Counted from the stretch's first letter, positions 50,602 through 60,421 are shown. The stretch: DNA of 64,000 bases from DVED01 sp963838375 (GCA_963838375.1 CAWIQY010000015.1:744001-808000), one strand, 5' to 3'. Notes: generated by a model not told the origin, from the letters alone. Numbers and translations are program-made.

Positions 50602-52281
50602 TTAGACATCCACCGGAGATACAGAATCTTGGATCGACTGTAGAGACTTCTGTAGAGCCGTCAGTCGATCGGTAACCCGGTGCGTTGGCGGTAGTTGCTG
50701 CAAAATATCTAAACGCATCAACCGTTCCTGCACCTGACCCCGAGCTCCCACCAAAAACACCTGCCGCTTTCGATCGATCGCATCTTTGAGCATCGTCTCA
50801 ATCGCCAGTAGTGCCGTGACTCCCAATCTAGGAACGCTACTGAGATCGAGAATCAGAACTTCATAATTTTCGACAATAGAAAGTTGCTGAGAAATCGCCT
50901 TGGCGGCGCCAAAGCTCATCGGTCCGTTGAGGTAAAACATCAAAATTCGACCTTTGGCTGCTTTTAACAACACTTGCTCTTGGGGCGAAAGCCAGTCCTC
51001 ATCATCGGCATGGGTAATCGCCTTCATATCCTGAACCTGTAAATCTGTCAGATTTTTAATCGTCAGCAAGTTGGCGACAAATACCCCAACCGCCACCGCT
51101 GTAATTAAATCGACAAACACCGTCAAACCCAGAACCAGGTACATCAACCCAGCCCCTTTCATAGATAGATGATGAGCACGCTTTAAAAAGCCCCAATCGA
51201 TGATGTCAATTCCCACCTTAATCAGAATGCCAGCCAGCACCGCCTGGGGAATGGGTTCGGTCAGCGATCCCGCCTTTAAGACGATCGTTGCCAGTACCAA
51301 GGCGTGAACCATGCCGGAGATGGGGGTTTTCCCCCCAGACTGCACATTGATCACCGTCCGCATGGTTGCCCCAGCACCGGGTAATCCGCCAAAAAGACCG
51401 GAAATGAAGTTACCAATGCCCTGCCCGATTAACTCTCGATCGGAATCGTGTTGCGTTCGGGTGATATTATCTGCCACCAAAGAAGTCAGCAAAGAGTCGA
51501 GAGCTCCCAATGTTGCCAGCATCACGCTGTAGCCTAGAATGTCTTTAATACTGCCCCACTCAAACCGGGGTAGTTGCAGACTGGGCAAGCCGGAGGGAAT
51601 CTCTCCAATACGTAGAAGATCGCTGTTGGGAAAAACCCATACCGACAGTAAGGTTCCCACCACCAAAGCAATCAGAGGAGCGGGCAGTATCCGATTCAGG
51701 CTGGGTGGAGCAGCAAAGACGATCGATAGGGTCAAGATTCCTAAGCCCGCAGCGATCGGATTCATATCGCCCACGACTGTGGGGATTTGGAGCAGGGAAT
51801 CCACCACGCCTGCCGTCCCCTCGTGACCGAGCAGGGGGGCAATTTCCAGCAGAATAATAATCACCCCAATACCCGACATAAACCCGGAGATGACAGTGTA
51901 GGGCATTAAGGTGATGTATTTGCCCAGGTGTAGTAACCCCATGAGGATTTGAAAAATACCGCCGAGCATCACCACCGTAAACGCCATTGCCAAGCCCGTT
52001 TTTGGGTTATTGGCGGCGATCGAAGTGAAGATCGATGCCATCACCACTGTCATGGGACCCGTCGGACCGGAAATCTGCGAAGGGGTTCCCCCAAACAAAG
52101 CCGCAAAAAAGCCGACACAAATGGCTCCGTACAGTCCAGCAATGGGACCTGCGCCCGAAGCAACGCCAAAAGCGAGTGCTAAGGGTAGAGCCACGATGGC
52201 TGCCGTGACACCACCGAAGAAGTCTCCCCGGAGATTGTTGAACTTTAAGCCGTGAACCAGGTTCCTGGGAAAAGTCGTCAT
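50602..52281 (-). CDS. bicA: SulP-family bicarbonate transporter BicA
   Basis: 559 aa. BicA is a sodium-dependent, low-affinity high-flux HCO3- transporter of the plasma membrane feeding the carbon-concentrating mechanism. FNNLRGDFFGGVTAAIVALPLALAFGVASGAGPIAGLYGAI, FFAALFGGTPSQISGPTGPMTVVMASIF, LMPYTVISGFMSGIGVIIILLEIAP, LLTSLVADNITRTQHDSDRELIGQGIGN, SGLFGGLPGAGATMRTVINVQSGGKTPISG, and the C-terminal STAS domain from about residue 440 (ILMFYLNGPMSFGAAKAISQ...LILDLSSVPRLGVTALLAIE) follow the BicA pattern closely, which separates it from other SulP members. Fourteen helices. Directly upstream is a remnant of sbtA, the other bicarbonate transporter gene. Confidence 0.88.
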   Translation of the reverse strand: MTTFPRNLVHGLKFNNLRGDFFGGVTAAIVALPLALAFGVASGAGPIAGLYGAICVGFFAALFGGTPSQISGPTGPMTVVMASIFTSIAANNPKTGLAMAFTVVMLGGIFQILMGLLHLGKYITLMPYTVISGFMSGIGVIIILLEIAPLLGHEGTAGVVDSLLQIPTVVGDMNPIAAGLGILTLSIVFAAPPSLNRILPAPLIALVVGTLLSVWVFPNSDLLRIGEIPSGLPSLQLPRFEWGSIKDILGYSVMLATLGALDSLLTSLVADNITRTQHDSDRELIGQGIGNFISGLFGGLPGAGATMRTVINVQSGGKTPISGMVHALVLATIVLKAGSLTEPIPQAVLAGILIKVGIDIIDWGFLKRAHHLSMKGAGLMYLVLGLTVFVDLITAVAVGVFVANLLTIKNLTDLQVQDMKAITHADDEDWLSPQEQVLLKAAKGRILMFYLNGPMSFGAAKAISQQLSIVENYEVLILDLSSVPRLGVTALLAIETMLKDAIDRKRQVFLVGARGQVQERLMRLDILQQLPPTHRVTDRLTALQKSLQSIQDSVSPVDV

Positions 52282-52291
52282 TTTTTTGCCT

Positions 52292-52440
52292 TTAGCCCCA
52301 AAAGCGTTGGATTAACTGGAAGTAAATGGGAATGCCGATAATGATATTAAACGGAAAGGTGAGTGCCAGCGCCATGGAGATATAAAGGCTCGGATTCGCT
52401 TCGGGAACAGTCAGACGCATGGCAGGGAGAACGGCGATGT
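52292..52440 (-). pseudogene. sbtA: SbtA bicarbonate/Na+ symporter, C-terminal remnant (~49 codons)
   Basis: The minus strand reads YIAVLPAMRLTVPEANPSLY, ISMALALTFPFNIIIGIPIY, FQLIQRFWG and a stop at 52292, which matches the C-terminus of SbtA (PEANPSLY...LTFPFN...GIP). Everything upstream is missing: at 52439-52476 the sequence turns into a 38-bp GTAAGC...GCTTAC palindromic element and then into unrelated DNA. The remnant ends 11 bp before the bicA start codon, so sbtA and bicA were once adjacent on the same strand. An internal Met could give a 42-aa peptide, but no promoter is expected. Confidence 0.65.
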
Positions 52441-52476
52441 AAGCTGATAGCTGTTAGCTGACGGCTGAATGCTTAC
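52439..52476. mobile_element. 38-bp palindromic element (GTAAGC...GCTTAC), MITE-like remnant
   Basis: GTAAGCTGATAGC at the left and GGCTGAATGCTTAC at the right, with TCAGC/GCTGA repeats inside. The right end equals the terminal repeat of the element at 42673-42840. It marks the breakpoint of sbtA. The region 52477-52692 beyond it shows no gene. Confidence 0.6.
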
Positions 52477-52692
52477 GCAAGTCCCACGTTACATCTTCGA
52501 CTCCTGGATCGAGCTTTTCTTCCCAATTGCGTTGCGATGATTCGATCGCAATCGCTCGCCATCTCCCGACACGTGCTTGTCAAAAACTCGAAAAGATCGA
52601 CTCCGGATTTTTATCTAGAAATGGCTATCTACAATAAACGAGATGGCAAATCTTATATCGCCATCTACGATCGACTGTAAACTGTAGTTTGT

Positions 52693-53055
52693 GTGACTCT
52701 AGCAAAACTGATGGCTCAAAAATTTCAAGATCTATCTACACAAACGTATGCTGATTTAGCAGCATTTCCCGGTGCAAGCTGGGTTGTTCTTGCCGAACCC
52801 ATTCCACAAGGTTCAATTCACCGCCTAAAGATGAAGCAAGGCACAGTTATTCTAGCGCATACTCATCCGGCTGATGAATATGTTTTTGTGGTTTTTGGCA
52901 GAATCAAGACAGGAGATAGACTGTGCGAAGCGGGTTGTTTTTGGAGCGTACCCAAGAATACACGCCAAGGTCCACATGAAGCACTCACAGATGTTGAGTT
53001 AATCACCATTCGGCTGGGAGCAATGGGAAATTTTGAACCTTCTTCAATCCATTAA
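52693..53055 (+). CDS. cupin-domain protein (ChrR-like/AraC-type cupin fold, ~114-120 aa)
   Basis: GTG at 52693 or ATG at 52711 (MAQKFQDLSTQTYADL) are possible starts; the second is preferred. Cupin motif 1 VILAHTHPADEYVFVVFGRIKTG (G(X)5HXH(X)3-4E(X)6G) with both His and the Glu, and motif 2 WSVPKNTRQGPHEALTDVELITIRLG with the second His. So a metal-binding cupin without further domains. Function cannot be assigned; similar stand-alone cupins bind small ligands or act as isomerases/dioxygenases. Confidence 0.75.
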   Translation: MTLAKLMAQKFQDLSTQTYADLAAFPGASWVVLAEPIPQGSIHRLKMKQGTVILAHTHPADEYVFVVFGRIKTGDRLCEAGCFWSVPKNTRQGPHEALTDVELITIRLGAMGNFEPSSIH

Positions 53056-53143
53056 CTGAACCTTCGATCGGATTTAAAGTAAATTACCCTCATTGTGATT
53101 TTCATAGTTGTAGGGTGTGTTGAAGCATGAAACGCACCATTCT

Positions 53144-53335
53144 TTATTTTGCCTCGGGCAGTTGCAGGAATCCACAGATCGTTTTCGCTAAAGCCGGTGG
53201 GTTCTTTAACTCAAACTCAAACCCGGTATAATCGTCGATTTCGTCCGTGAAAGCAGAAGGCTTCCACCAGTCTTTGCAGTCATCGCTAATTGCTTCAAGG
53301 TACTGCGTGAACCGAAGGTCGAGCGACTCAAACAT
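53144..53335 (-). CDS. hypothetical small protein (63 aa)
   Basis: MFESLDLRFTQYLEAISDDCKDWW...FELKNPPALAKTICGFLQLPEAK. Acidic, no family recognised. Codon use is ordinary for the region and it fills an otherwise gene-free space, but no Shine-Dalgarno is obvious and it may be a fragment of a longer gene. Confidence 0.3.
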   Translation of the reverse strand: MFESLDLRFTQYLEAISDDCKDWWKPSAFTDEIDDYTGFEFELKNPPALAKTICGFLQLPEAK

Positions 53336-53454
53336 CTGCGATGGAGCAATTGGAGGGTTGGAGAATTGGGCGGTTGGAACGACGACAGAGGATAATTTGC
53401 CTAAGTCCTATTATTACTGATTCAACAGATCGATCCCACTACCTGTTACCAACA

Positions 53455-54955
53455 TTAATTCACCCAATTTTTCGCTCGATCGACAGCTTTTTTCCACATT
53501 GCGAAATGCTCCTGTGCTGCCGTTTTCCCTTCTTCCGGTTCAAAGATTCGATCGATCTGGCGACTGGCAACTAATCGATCGTAATCTTCCCAGAAACCCA
53601 CCGCCAATCCCGCGCCGAATGCTGCCCCTTGCGCCGTAGCATCCAGAATTTCCGGACGTTCCACCGGAATCCCCAACACGTCGGCTTGGAATTGCATCAA
53701 AAAGTCGTTGCGAGATGCGCCGCCATCTACTTTCAAATAGGAAATGGGCGCGTCGCAGTCTTGGTTCGCCGCATCCACCACTTCTTTGACTTGATAGGCG
53801 ATCGACTCTAGCACCGCCCGTACCATATGTTCCCGCTTGACGCCCCCGGTAATGCCCTGAAACGACCCCCGCGCGTTCATATCCCAGTGGGGTGCACCTA
53901 ACCCACTCAGCGCCGGAACGAAGTAGACGCCGTTGGTATCGGCAACCTGTCGCGCCATCGCGTCTGTCTCGGCAGCGGATTGAATGAGCCCAATGCCATC
54001 TCGCAACCACTGAATGCAAGCGCCGGAGGTAAACATTGCTCCTTCTAGAGCGTAGTTCGCGCCGTCGGGTTTTGTCCAGGCGACGGTGGAAAGGAGTTGA
54101 TGATTCGATCGTGTCAGTTGCGATCCGGTTTGCGAAATCAGGAAACAACCCGTTCCATAAGTACATTTAAGCATTCCGGGGCGATCGCAACCGTGGGCGA
54201 ACAATGCCGCTTGTTGATCGCCGAAAATCGCCGCGATCGAAATTTCTGCCCCAAATACCGCCGGATCGGTTTTGCCGAACACGCCCAAACTATGCTGAAT
54301 TTGCGGTAAAATCCCAGCAGGAATGCCAAACAATTCCAGCAAGTCGCGATCCCAGTCTCCAGTTTCCAAATTCATCAACATCGTCCGGCTGGCATTGCTA
54401 CGATCGGTGGCGTGAACCCTGCCCCCCGTCAGATTCCACAACGCCCAAGTATCGATCGTCCCGGCTAAGACATTCTCAAAATTCGTCTCGGGTTTCTCCC
54501 GCTTCACCCAATCCAACAACCACGCCAACTTCGTCGCCGAAAAGTAGGCATCGAGTACCAACCCCGTCCGTTGCCGAATGGTGTCGGCTTTCCCTTGTTC
54601 TGTTAATTGGCGGCAAAGCGCGGCAGTTCGTCGATCTTGCCAAACGATCGCCCGATGCAGGGGTTGTCCGGTGGTTTTATCCCACAGTAAACAGGTTTCT
54701 CGCTGTACCGTCAAGCCGATCGCCGCTACCGACTCGGGCGAAATCTTCGTCTCGGCAAAAACACGAGAGATGCACGCACGAGTATCTTGCCAAATTTCCC
54801 GAGCATCGTCGCTCCAACCATCCCGCTTGCGGATAATATTGCGTCAACTCTGCATAAGCAAGACCCGCAACCTGTCCCCCCGCATCGAAGAGAATCGCCC
54901 GGTTGCCCGTCGTTCCGAGATCCAGAGACAGAATATATTGGGGTTGGGTAGTCAT
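53455..54955 (-). pseudogene. glpK: glycerol kinase GlpK, one frameshift
   Basis: From ATG 54955: TTQPQYILSLDLGTTGNRAI, LFDAGGQVAGLAYAELTQYY, PQAGWLE, then the frame is lost near 54808-54815; one base away it goes on DAREIWQDTRACISRVFAET, KISPESVAAIGLTVQRETCL and continues to 53455. An extra base in GAGCGACGATG (minus strand) explains it. FGGY-family motifs are otherwise complete: AIVWQDRRTA, GTIDTWALWNLTGG, HATDRSNASRTMLMNL, FGDQQAALFAHGC, KCTYGTGCFLIS, GLGAPHWDMNARG, LKVDGGASRNDFLMQFQADVLG, ATAQGAAFGAGLAVGFW. It makes glycerol 3-phosphate. Part of the glucosylglycerol/glycerol cluster: divergent from gghA. If the frameshift is real, glycerol cannot be phosphorylated by this enzyme. Confidence 0.85.
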
Positions 54956-55168
54956 AATGCAACAATTTCGACAACAAAGCTCGGCGTTTAGGAATTTCAT
55001 CCGTGGTGAATGCATCCATAACCACATTTACCAGACGACGGGCACTGTATCCAACCCGGACTTGCGGGTATCAAAGCTAGTTTCAACAAATTTTTCTCGG
55101 CTCTAACCCCTAGAAAATCAGGGCGGCAGCCATCGCTCCCCAGCTCGATCGTTTGCTCAAAAGCTCGG

Positions 55169-57748
55169 GTGAATGTAAACTTTTATCAACGTCCACCGTT
55201 ATGGGAATATATCGTGCGAGTCGAACCCGAACTCACCCTTCAGTCATCCTTACCCACCCTCGAGTTACCGACCCCCCAACTCATCGAAGACGCCACACAA
55301 GAATTAGTGGATTGGGCAGCCGAAATTGAGAGATCCAGCGCCAGCATTTTTGAAAAGGCACAGCACATCGCTACCCGACTGGGCGCCCACTACCGCGCTA
55401 CCGACGGACTGACAGAAATCGGCTTCTGGGTACCGGAATTGATGGCCCAGGTGATGCGCAAACACGAGATTTATTTTGAAGTTCTCACCCCACTCGACGA
55501 CATCGATCCCCGTGCCGCCAAACAAACCGTCCGCTTCGGGCGCGCTCGTCTCAACCTCGTCCAACACGGACAATATCTATGGGGGGTCATCTCCGAGATG
55601 CAACCGGGATCGCGCGATCGTCTCGGCTCCTTCTACTGGATTCGCTACATCGACCAACAAGGCAAACTGCAAGCCATTCGCGATGCGGTTGCCTACTCCG
55701 TCCCCTACGGTGTGTTCGCTCCAGCAGAACTCTACGATATGGAGCATTTGCAACAAAACCGCGCCGATCTCGACTACTTCACCCGCACCAGCGCCTTCGA
55801 TATTCCCCCCATTTTCAACGCCCGATCCGTTCCCATCGACACCTTACCCATTCCCCGAGTCAGTGCCCCCCGCAACATCCTGCAACTTCATGTCGGGACT
55901 GCCACCGAGGAAGGAACCTTAGAAGGACTCACCCGCCTCTACCAAAGCATTTCCGACAAACTCGCCACAGGCGTTGCCCTCACCCCTGCCGAAACTAACT
56001 ATGTCGGTTACGATGCCGTCCAACTTTTACCCACTGAACCGACGATCGAATTTCGCACCGAATACACTTTTGACAGCGAATTTTTTGTCTGTACCGCAGA
56101 AGCCGGCGATGTCCTCACCATCGACTTAACCAAACCCAACACCGAAGGTTGGGGCTACGACGTGCCGATTTTGGGGTCTAGCACCACCAATCCCGCGCTA
56201 TTGGGCAGTTTGCGCCCGGACGAGACGATCGAATTTATCGCCACCCTCCACAACTTTTCCACCGGACCGATTCAAGTGATTTACGACTTGGTTTACGGTC
56301 ACGCCGATAACCAATCGGAGTTGCTGCTGAACCGGGAATACCTCAAAGGTCCGAATATGTACGGACAAGATTTGAACCACCAACTGCCCACGGTTCGGGC
56401 GATTTTCCTAGAAACCCAACGGCGGAAAATTAACACCGGCGCCGATGGCATTCGCGTCGATGGCGGTCAAGATTTCCGGTTTTTCAACCCTCTTTCCGGT
56501 TTGGTGGAATACGACGATGCTTACCTCCTGGCGATGAGCGATGTGGTGCAGGACATCGGCGGGCACAAGCGATTGATGTTTACGATTTTTGAGGACGGTC
56601 GTCCTTGGCCGGCTGAAGGTTGGGAAGAGACTTCGACTTATGCCGATTTGATCCAACTGCGCCCCGAATCTTATCAGTGGGGTCCGCTGATTTTCGCCCA
56701 CAATACCCCAAGTTTAAAAGGTTTTTGGGAGAAAAAATGGCGGCGCGTTTGCGAGGTTGTCCAACGCGGGAGTAATTGGATTACTGGCTGTGGCAACCAC
56801 GATACAGTTCGTCGAGGCAATCAAGTCGATCTGAATCAACCGATTAATTGGAATTTGGGTACGACGCTACCGGAAGTGCTGCACCGTGCCTACGACAATC
56901 CGGCAACAACCTTGTGGGTGTACGGGTTTTGTCCGGGTTTGCCGATGGATTTTATCAATGCTACCGCCCACGCACCTTGGATGTTTTTCCGCAATACGGA
57001 CGAACGCTACGGGGTGAAGGTGGTGGCTGAGGAATTTGGGTTTCTCGATTGGCAAGTGACGCCGCAAATGTACCAAAAACCGGAAATGTTTCCCAGATTG
57101 AAATCTTTGGGCTTTGAAACGCTAGAACAACTTAAAGAGTTTGGCAAAGCATTGCAACACGCCATGATTGAGATGGATTACGATCTGGCAGACGTGGCGA
57201 AAGCTTGTCAGTCTTGTTTGGGAGACGATACCACGGCGTGTAACATCGAGATGTTGAAACAACTCAATCATCCCGAGATGGTGGTATTTCTCAAGGCATT
57301 GGATATTCCTAAGTTAAAGGAGTTTGCCTTGAAGTTTATGGAGGATTGCTATGAAGTTTGTAATGTTTCTCATTACGAAGCCCAGGTCGATCGCGTACAA
57401 GCCGAGTTTAATTTGAAATTGCGCCGCCTCCGTCAAGATCTTCCTTGGTTGGGAGAAAATCTCATCGGGACCGATCGTTTTGAGAAGATATCTGAAGGCG
57501 ATCGAACGATTTTCTATGGCGTGCGGACTAACCCGAAAAATGGATCGGAAGGCATTGCTATGGTTGCCCATATGGGTGGCGATCCCATGACGGTTAATCT
57601 GGGCAAATGGTTGGGATTGAATCTGGAACAGTGGCAAATAGCCGTGGCGTCTCCCGGACTCGAAGACAATGGAAATTTGGAGGATTTGAACGGTTTTGAG
57701 TTATGCGATTCCCAAGGATTGCTCGTGACAGTCTCTCCCAGAACTTGA
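55169..57748 (+). CDS. gghA: glucosylglycerol hydrolase GghA
   Basis: 859 aa, a GH13-like hydrolase of the cyanobacterial glucosylglycerol hydrolase family (Synechocystis Slr1670 type), which splits glucosylglycerol into glucose and glycerol when salt is reduced. Core motifs: GADGIRVDGGQDF (about residue 430; Asp nucleophile in the R-x-D segment), MFTIFEDGRPWPAEGW (acid/base Glu), GCGNHDTVRRG (about 540; catalytic-site NHD). A long N-terminal domain (residues 1-370) and a C-terminal region about residues 700-859 with TIFYGVRTNPKNGSEGIAMVAHMGGD are peculiar to the family. Start is ATG/GTG at 55169, MNVNFYQRPPLWEYIVRVEP. Followed by a terminator-like hairpin and the HAD phosphatase gene. No signal peptide; cytoplasmic. 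Confidence 0.85.
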   Translation: MNVNFYQRPPLWEYIVRVEPELTLQSSLPTLELPTPQLIEDATQELVDWAAEIERSSASIFEKAQHIATRLGAHYRATDGLTEIGFWVPELMAQVMRKHEIYFEVLTPLDDIDPRAAKQTVRFGRARLNLVQHGQYLWGVISEMQPGSRDRLGSFYWIRYIDQQGKLQAIRDAVAYSVPYGVFAPAELYDMEHLQQNRADLDYFTRTSAFDIPPIFNARSVPIDTLPIPRVSAPRNILQLHVGTATEEGTLEGLTRLYQSISDKLATGVALTPAETNYVGYDAVQLLPTEPTIEFRTEYTFDSEFFVCTAEAGDVLTIDLTKPNTEGWGYDVPILGSSTTNPALLGSLRPDETIEFIATLHNFSTGPIQVIYDLVYGHADNQSELLLNREYLKGPNMYGQDLNHQLPTVRAIFLETQRRKINTGADGIRVDGGQDFRFFNPLSGLVEYDDAYLLAMSDVVQDIGGHKRLMFTIFEDGRPWPAEGWEETSTYADLIQLRPESYQWGPLIFAHNTPSLKGFWEKKWRRVCEVVQRGSNWITGCGNHDTVRRGNQVDLNQPINWNLGTTLPEVLHRAYDNPATTLWVYGFCPGLPMDFINATAHAPWMFFRNTDERYGVKVVAEEFGFLDWQVTPQMYQKPEMFPRLKSLGFETLEQLKEFGKALQHAMIEMDYDLADVAKACQSCLGDDTTACNIEMLKQLNHPEMVVFLKALDIPKLKEFALKFMEDCYEVCNVSHYEAQVDRVQAEFNLKLRRLRQDLPWLGENLIGTDRFEKISEGDRTIFYGVRTNPKNGSEGIAMVAHMGGDPMTVNLGKWLGLNLEQWQIAVASPGLEDNGNLEDLNGFELCDSQGLLVTVSPRT

Positions 57749-57778
57749 TATTTTGGGCGGTTTAATGGTAGTATGTAG

Positions 57779-57812
57779 GCAGAAAAAATAGGTCAAAACC
57801 AGTTTTTTCTGC
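57779..57812 (+). terminator. hairpin after gghA
   Basis: GCAGAAAAAA and TTTTTTCTGC, 10-bp arms, 14-base loop. A further imperfect GTAGGC...GCCTAT closes outside. The remaining part up to 58035 shows no gene. Confidence 0.6.
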
Positions 57813-58035
57813 ACGCCTATTTTGTATGAGTGCAGATAGGTTTTGTGGAACGACATAAATTATCGATCGAATTCGATGTTTGAGTTAACCTGTCGTTAAT
57901 AGTTTTCAGAAATCTAGCGCATTGAATGCGTGAGTTTGGAGGAAAAGCTGAGTTTCTGCTTTTCATAAACCGAGAACATCGGTTGGAGCGATCGTCCAGA
58001 ATTAAAAGATCGCCCGTGTTGTTATCTAAAATCCC

Positions 58036-58764
58036 ATGAGTTTAAATCCTTCCCTCGTTCTGGCAACCGACCTTGACGGTACATTTTTAGGCGGTTCCGA
58101 TCGACAAAGGTCTGAATTTTACGAGTATATCGAAAGCCATCGCGATCGAATGTTGCTGGTGTTCGTCACCGGACGAGATCTCGAAGCGATCGATCGATTG
58201 TCTAAAGAATTGGGCGTACCGCGTCCGGATTATATTATCGGCGACGTGGGGACAACGATCGTTGATGGCAAAACCCGCGAGCCGATGTCGGAGGTGCAAG
58301 ATTGGGTGAGTTCTATTTGGAATAATGCCAACGATCGCGTCAAAGAAATGCTTGCGGACGAACCCGGAATCAAACTGCAAGACGTTAATCCAGAACGCCG
58401 AGTTTCTTACTATTACAAACCCGACCAATTGCAATCGAGTACCGTTCAAAAAATTGTCGATGCCGGATTCGACTGCATCCTTTCCGCTGAAAAATACCTG
58501 GATGTCATGCCCAAAAGCGTATCCAAAGGTCCGACGCTGCTGCGGTTTATTGAAGCGTTAAGCCTCGATGCCGATAATGTCATTCCCGCCGGAGATACCC
58601 TCAACGATTATTCTCTCTTTCAAACCGGACTCAAAAGTATCGCCGTGGGCAATTCCGAACCGAAACTCGTGGATAAAATCAAAACCATGACCAACGTTTA
58701 TCATAGCTCGGAACCCGGTACTGCCGGAATTTGGGAAGGCTTGAAACATTACGGAAAGGCTTGA
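58036..58764 (+). CDS. HAD-superfamily phosphatase of sucrose-6-phosphatase type (candidate glucosylglycerol-phosphate phosphatase)
   Basis: 242 aa. Motif I VLATDLDGTFLGG (DxDGT, Asp nucleophile), motif II LVFVTGRDLEAI, motif III Lys in PKSVSKGPTLLRFIEAL, motif IV IPAGDTLNDYSLFQ (GDxxND): complete. The C2 cap domain (residues 90-160) belongs to the S6PP/SPP class (PF05116). The usual glucosylglycerol-phosphate phosphatase StpA/GgpP belongs to another family (PF09506). Its position 150 bp before ggpS, same strand, makes it the best candidate for dephosphorylating GgpS's product; alternatively it is a sucrose-phosphate phosphatase. The gene starts with ATG at 58036. Confidence 0.75.
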   Translation: MSLNPSLVLATDLDGTFLGGSDRQRSEFYEYIESHRDRMLLVFVTGRDLEAIDRLSKELGVPRPDYIIGDVGTTIVDGKTREPMSEVQDWVSSIWNNANDRVKEMLADEPGIKLQDVNPERRVSYYYKPDQLQSSTVQKIVDAGFDCILSAEKYLDVMPKSVSKGPTLLRFIEALSLDADNVIPAGDTLNDYSLFQTGLKSIAVGNSEPKLVDKIKTMTNVYHSSEPGTAGIWEGLKHYGKA

Positions 58765-58912
58765 GAATTTCCAAGGTAGAAAAACTGCCTGTAAATCTCT
58801 TGAGGTCATTTTAAAAACATCTCCTTTCCCAGCGCGGCACATCGCCGATCGTTTGCTAGTTTTTCGCATTTCCTTGAAAGCGAACGTCTATCCATTTACC
58901 CCAACTAAAATC

Positions 58913-60421
58913 ATGAAATCATCCCTTGTCATTCTCTACCATCGCGAACCTTACGACGAAGTTGTCGAAAACGGCGAAATCCATTACCGCCCCAAAAAAA
59001 GCCCCAATGGAATTCTCCCCACCCTCAAAAGCTTCTTTGCCAACGTCAACCAAGGCACTTGGATTGCTTGGAAACAAGTCACGGCTAAAGAAAAAGCCAA
59101 ATTCCAAGAACGTGTCACTGTCGAAGACGAAGGCAACTACAACGTTCGTCGCATTCCGCTATCTCACGAACAAGTCAAACACTTCTATCACATCACCTCC
59201 AAAGAAGCGTTTTCGCCAATTCTGCACTCCTTTCCCTATCACTTCACCTCCGAATCTTCCGATTGGGAAAACTTCAAAACCGTCAACCGCTTGTTTGCCG
59301 AAGCCGCCTGCGCCGAAGCCGCCGACGATGCCCTGATTTGGGTTCACGACTACAACCTGTGGTTGGCGCCCCAATACATCCGGGAAATGAAACCCAACGC
59401 CCGGATTGCGTTTTTCCATCACACGCCCTTTCCTTCCGTCGATATCTTCAACATTTTGCCGTGGCGCAAAGAGATCGTTGAAAGTTTGCTCTGTTGCGAT
59501 ATCGTCGGTTTCCACATTCCTCGCTACTCAGAAAACTTTGTCAACGTCGCCCGCAGTTTGTGCGAAATTGAAATCTTAGAAAAAGAACCCGTTCCCGAAA
59601 ATTTGACCCCCGTAGGTACGGCATTGGCAGAACCGGAAGCGGTGACCAAACTGCGCTACAAAAATCAAATCGTCAATATCGATGCGTTCCCAGTGGGGAC
59701 GAATCCCCAGCAAATTTTGTCGGTGTTGCAGCAACCGGAAAGCGAGAAGCGACTAGAAGCAATTCGCCAAGAACTCAACGGACGCAAACTGATTATCGCT
59801 GCTGGACGGGTGGATTACGTCAAAGGCAACCGTCAAATTCTCGAGTGTTTCGATCGCCTCCTCGAACGCCGTCCCGACTTGCATGGAAAATTGCATTTGG
59901 TGATGAGTTGCGTGCAAGCGGCTGCCGAGATGCGCGTTTACACCACCGCGCAGAAAGAAATCGAGCAAATGGTGGGGAAAATTAACGGACGCTATGCCAA
60001 GTTGGATTGGACGCCGATTTTGCTGTTCACCCAACCCCTGTCGCTGACGAATTTGTTCTGCTATTACAAAGCGGCGGATATCTGCTGGACGACACCGTTG
60101 CGAGATGGGTTGAACTTGGTGGCAAAAGAATATATCGTCTGCCACGAAGGCAAAAGTGGGGCGCTGGTGCTGTCGGAATTTGTCGGGGCGGCGGTGGAAT
60201 TGCCCGAATCGGTACTTACCAATCCTTACTCGTTCGATCGAATGGATGAGTCGATCGAACAAGCCCTCGCCATGCCAGAAGCCGAACAGAAAGAACGGAT
60301 GGCAAAAATGTACGAAACCGTTCAGAAATACGACGTGCGCTATTGGGCCGATCGCCTGTTCGATCTCTTCGAGAAAACCAAGCACGAAACCGTTGCAGAG
60401 AAGGAATTGACAAAGGCGTGA
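58913..60421 (+). CDS. ggpS: glucosylglycerol-phosphate synthase GgpS
   Basis: The frame is open from 58853, but the ATG at 58913 gives MKSSLVILYHREPYDEVVEN, the standard GgpS opening, hence 502 aa. GT20 fold as in trehalose-phosphate synthase: KKSPNGILPTLKSFF, IWVHDYNLWLAPQYIREM, IAFFHHTPFPSVDIFNILPWR, ADICWTTPLRDGLNLVAKEYI, GALVLSEFVGAAVELPESVLTNPY. Transfers glucose from ADP-glucose to glycerol 3-phosphate. The product, after dephosphorylation, is the main compatible solute of moderately salt-tolerant cyanobacteria. Not trehalose synthase: the N-terminal YHREPYDE and SPNG block mark GgpS. glpD follows 76 bp downstream, making a ggpS-glpD unit; the small regulator GgpR known from Synechocystis is not visible. 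Confidence 0.93.
   Translation: MKSSLVILYHREPYDEVVENGEIHYRPKKSPNGILPTLKSFFANVNQGTWIAWKQVTAKEKAKFQERVTVEDEGNYNVRRIPLSHEQVKHFYHITSKEAFSPILHSFPYHFTSESSDWENFKTVNRLFAEAACAEAADDALIWVHDYNLWLAPQYIREMKPNARIAFFHHTPFPSVDIFNILPWRKEIVESLLCCDIVGFHIPRYSENFVNVARSLCEIEILEKEPVPENLTPVGTALAEPEAVTKLRYKNQIVNIDAFPVGTNPQQILSVLQQPESEKRLEAIRQELNGRKLIIAAGRVDYVKGNRQILECFDRLLERRPDLHGKLHLVMSCVQAAAEMRVYTTAQKEIEQMVGKINGRYAKLDWTPILLFTQPLSLTNLFCYYKAADICWTTPLRDGLNLVAKEYIVCHEGKSGALVLSEFVGAAVELPESVLTNPYSFDRMDESIEQALAMPEAEQKERMAKMYETVQKYDVRYWADRLFDLFEKTKHETVAEKELTKA

Noticed and set aside
58853..58912. N-terminal extension of ggpS
   Set aside because: Upstream 20 codons do not resemble GgpS, whose usual opening starts exactly at the ATG at 58913.
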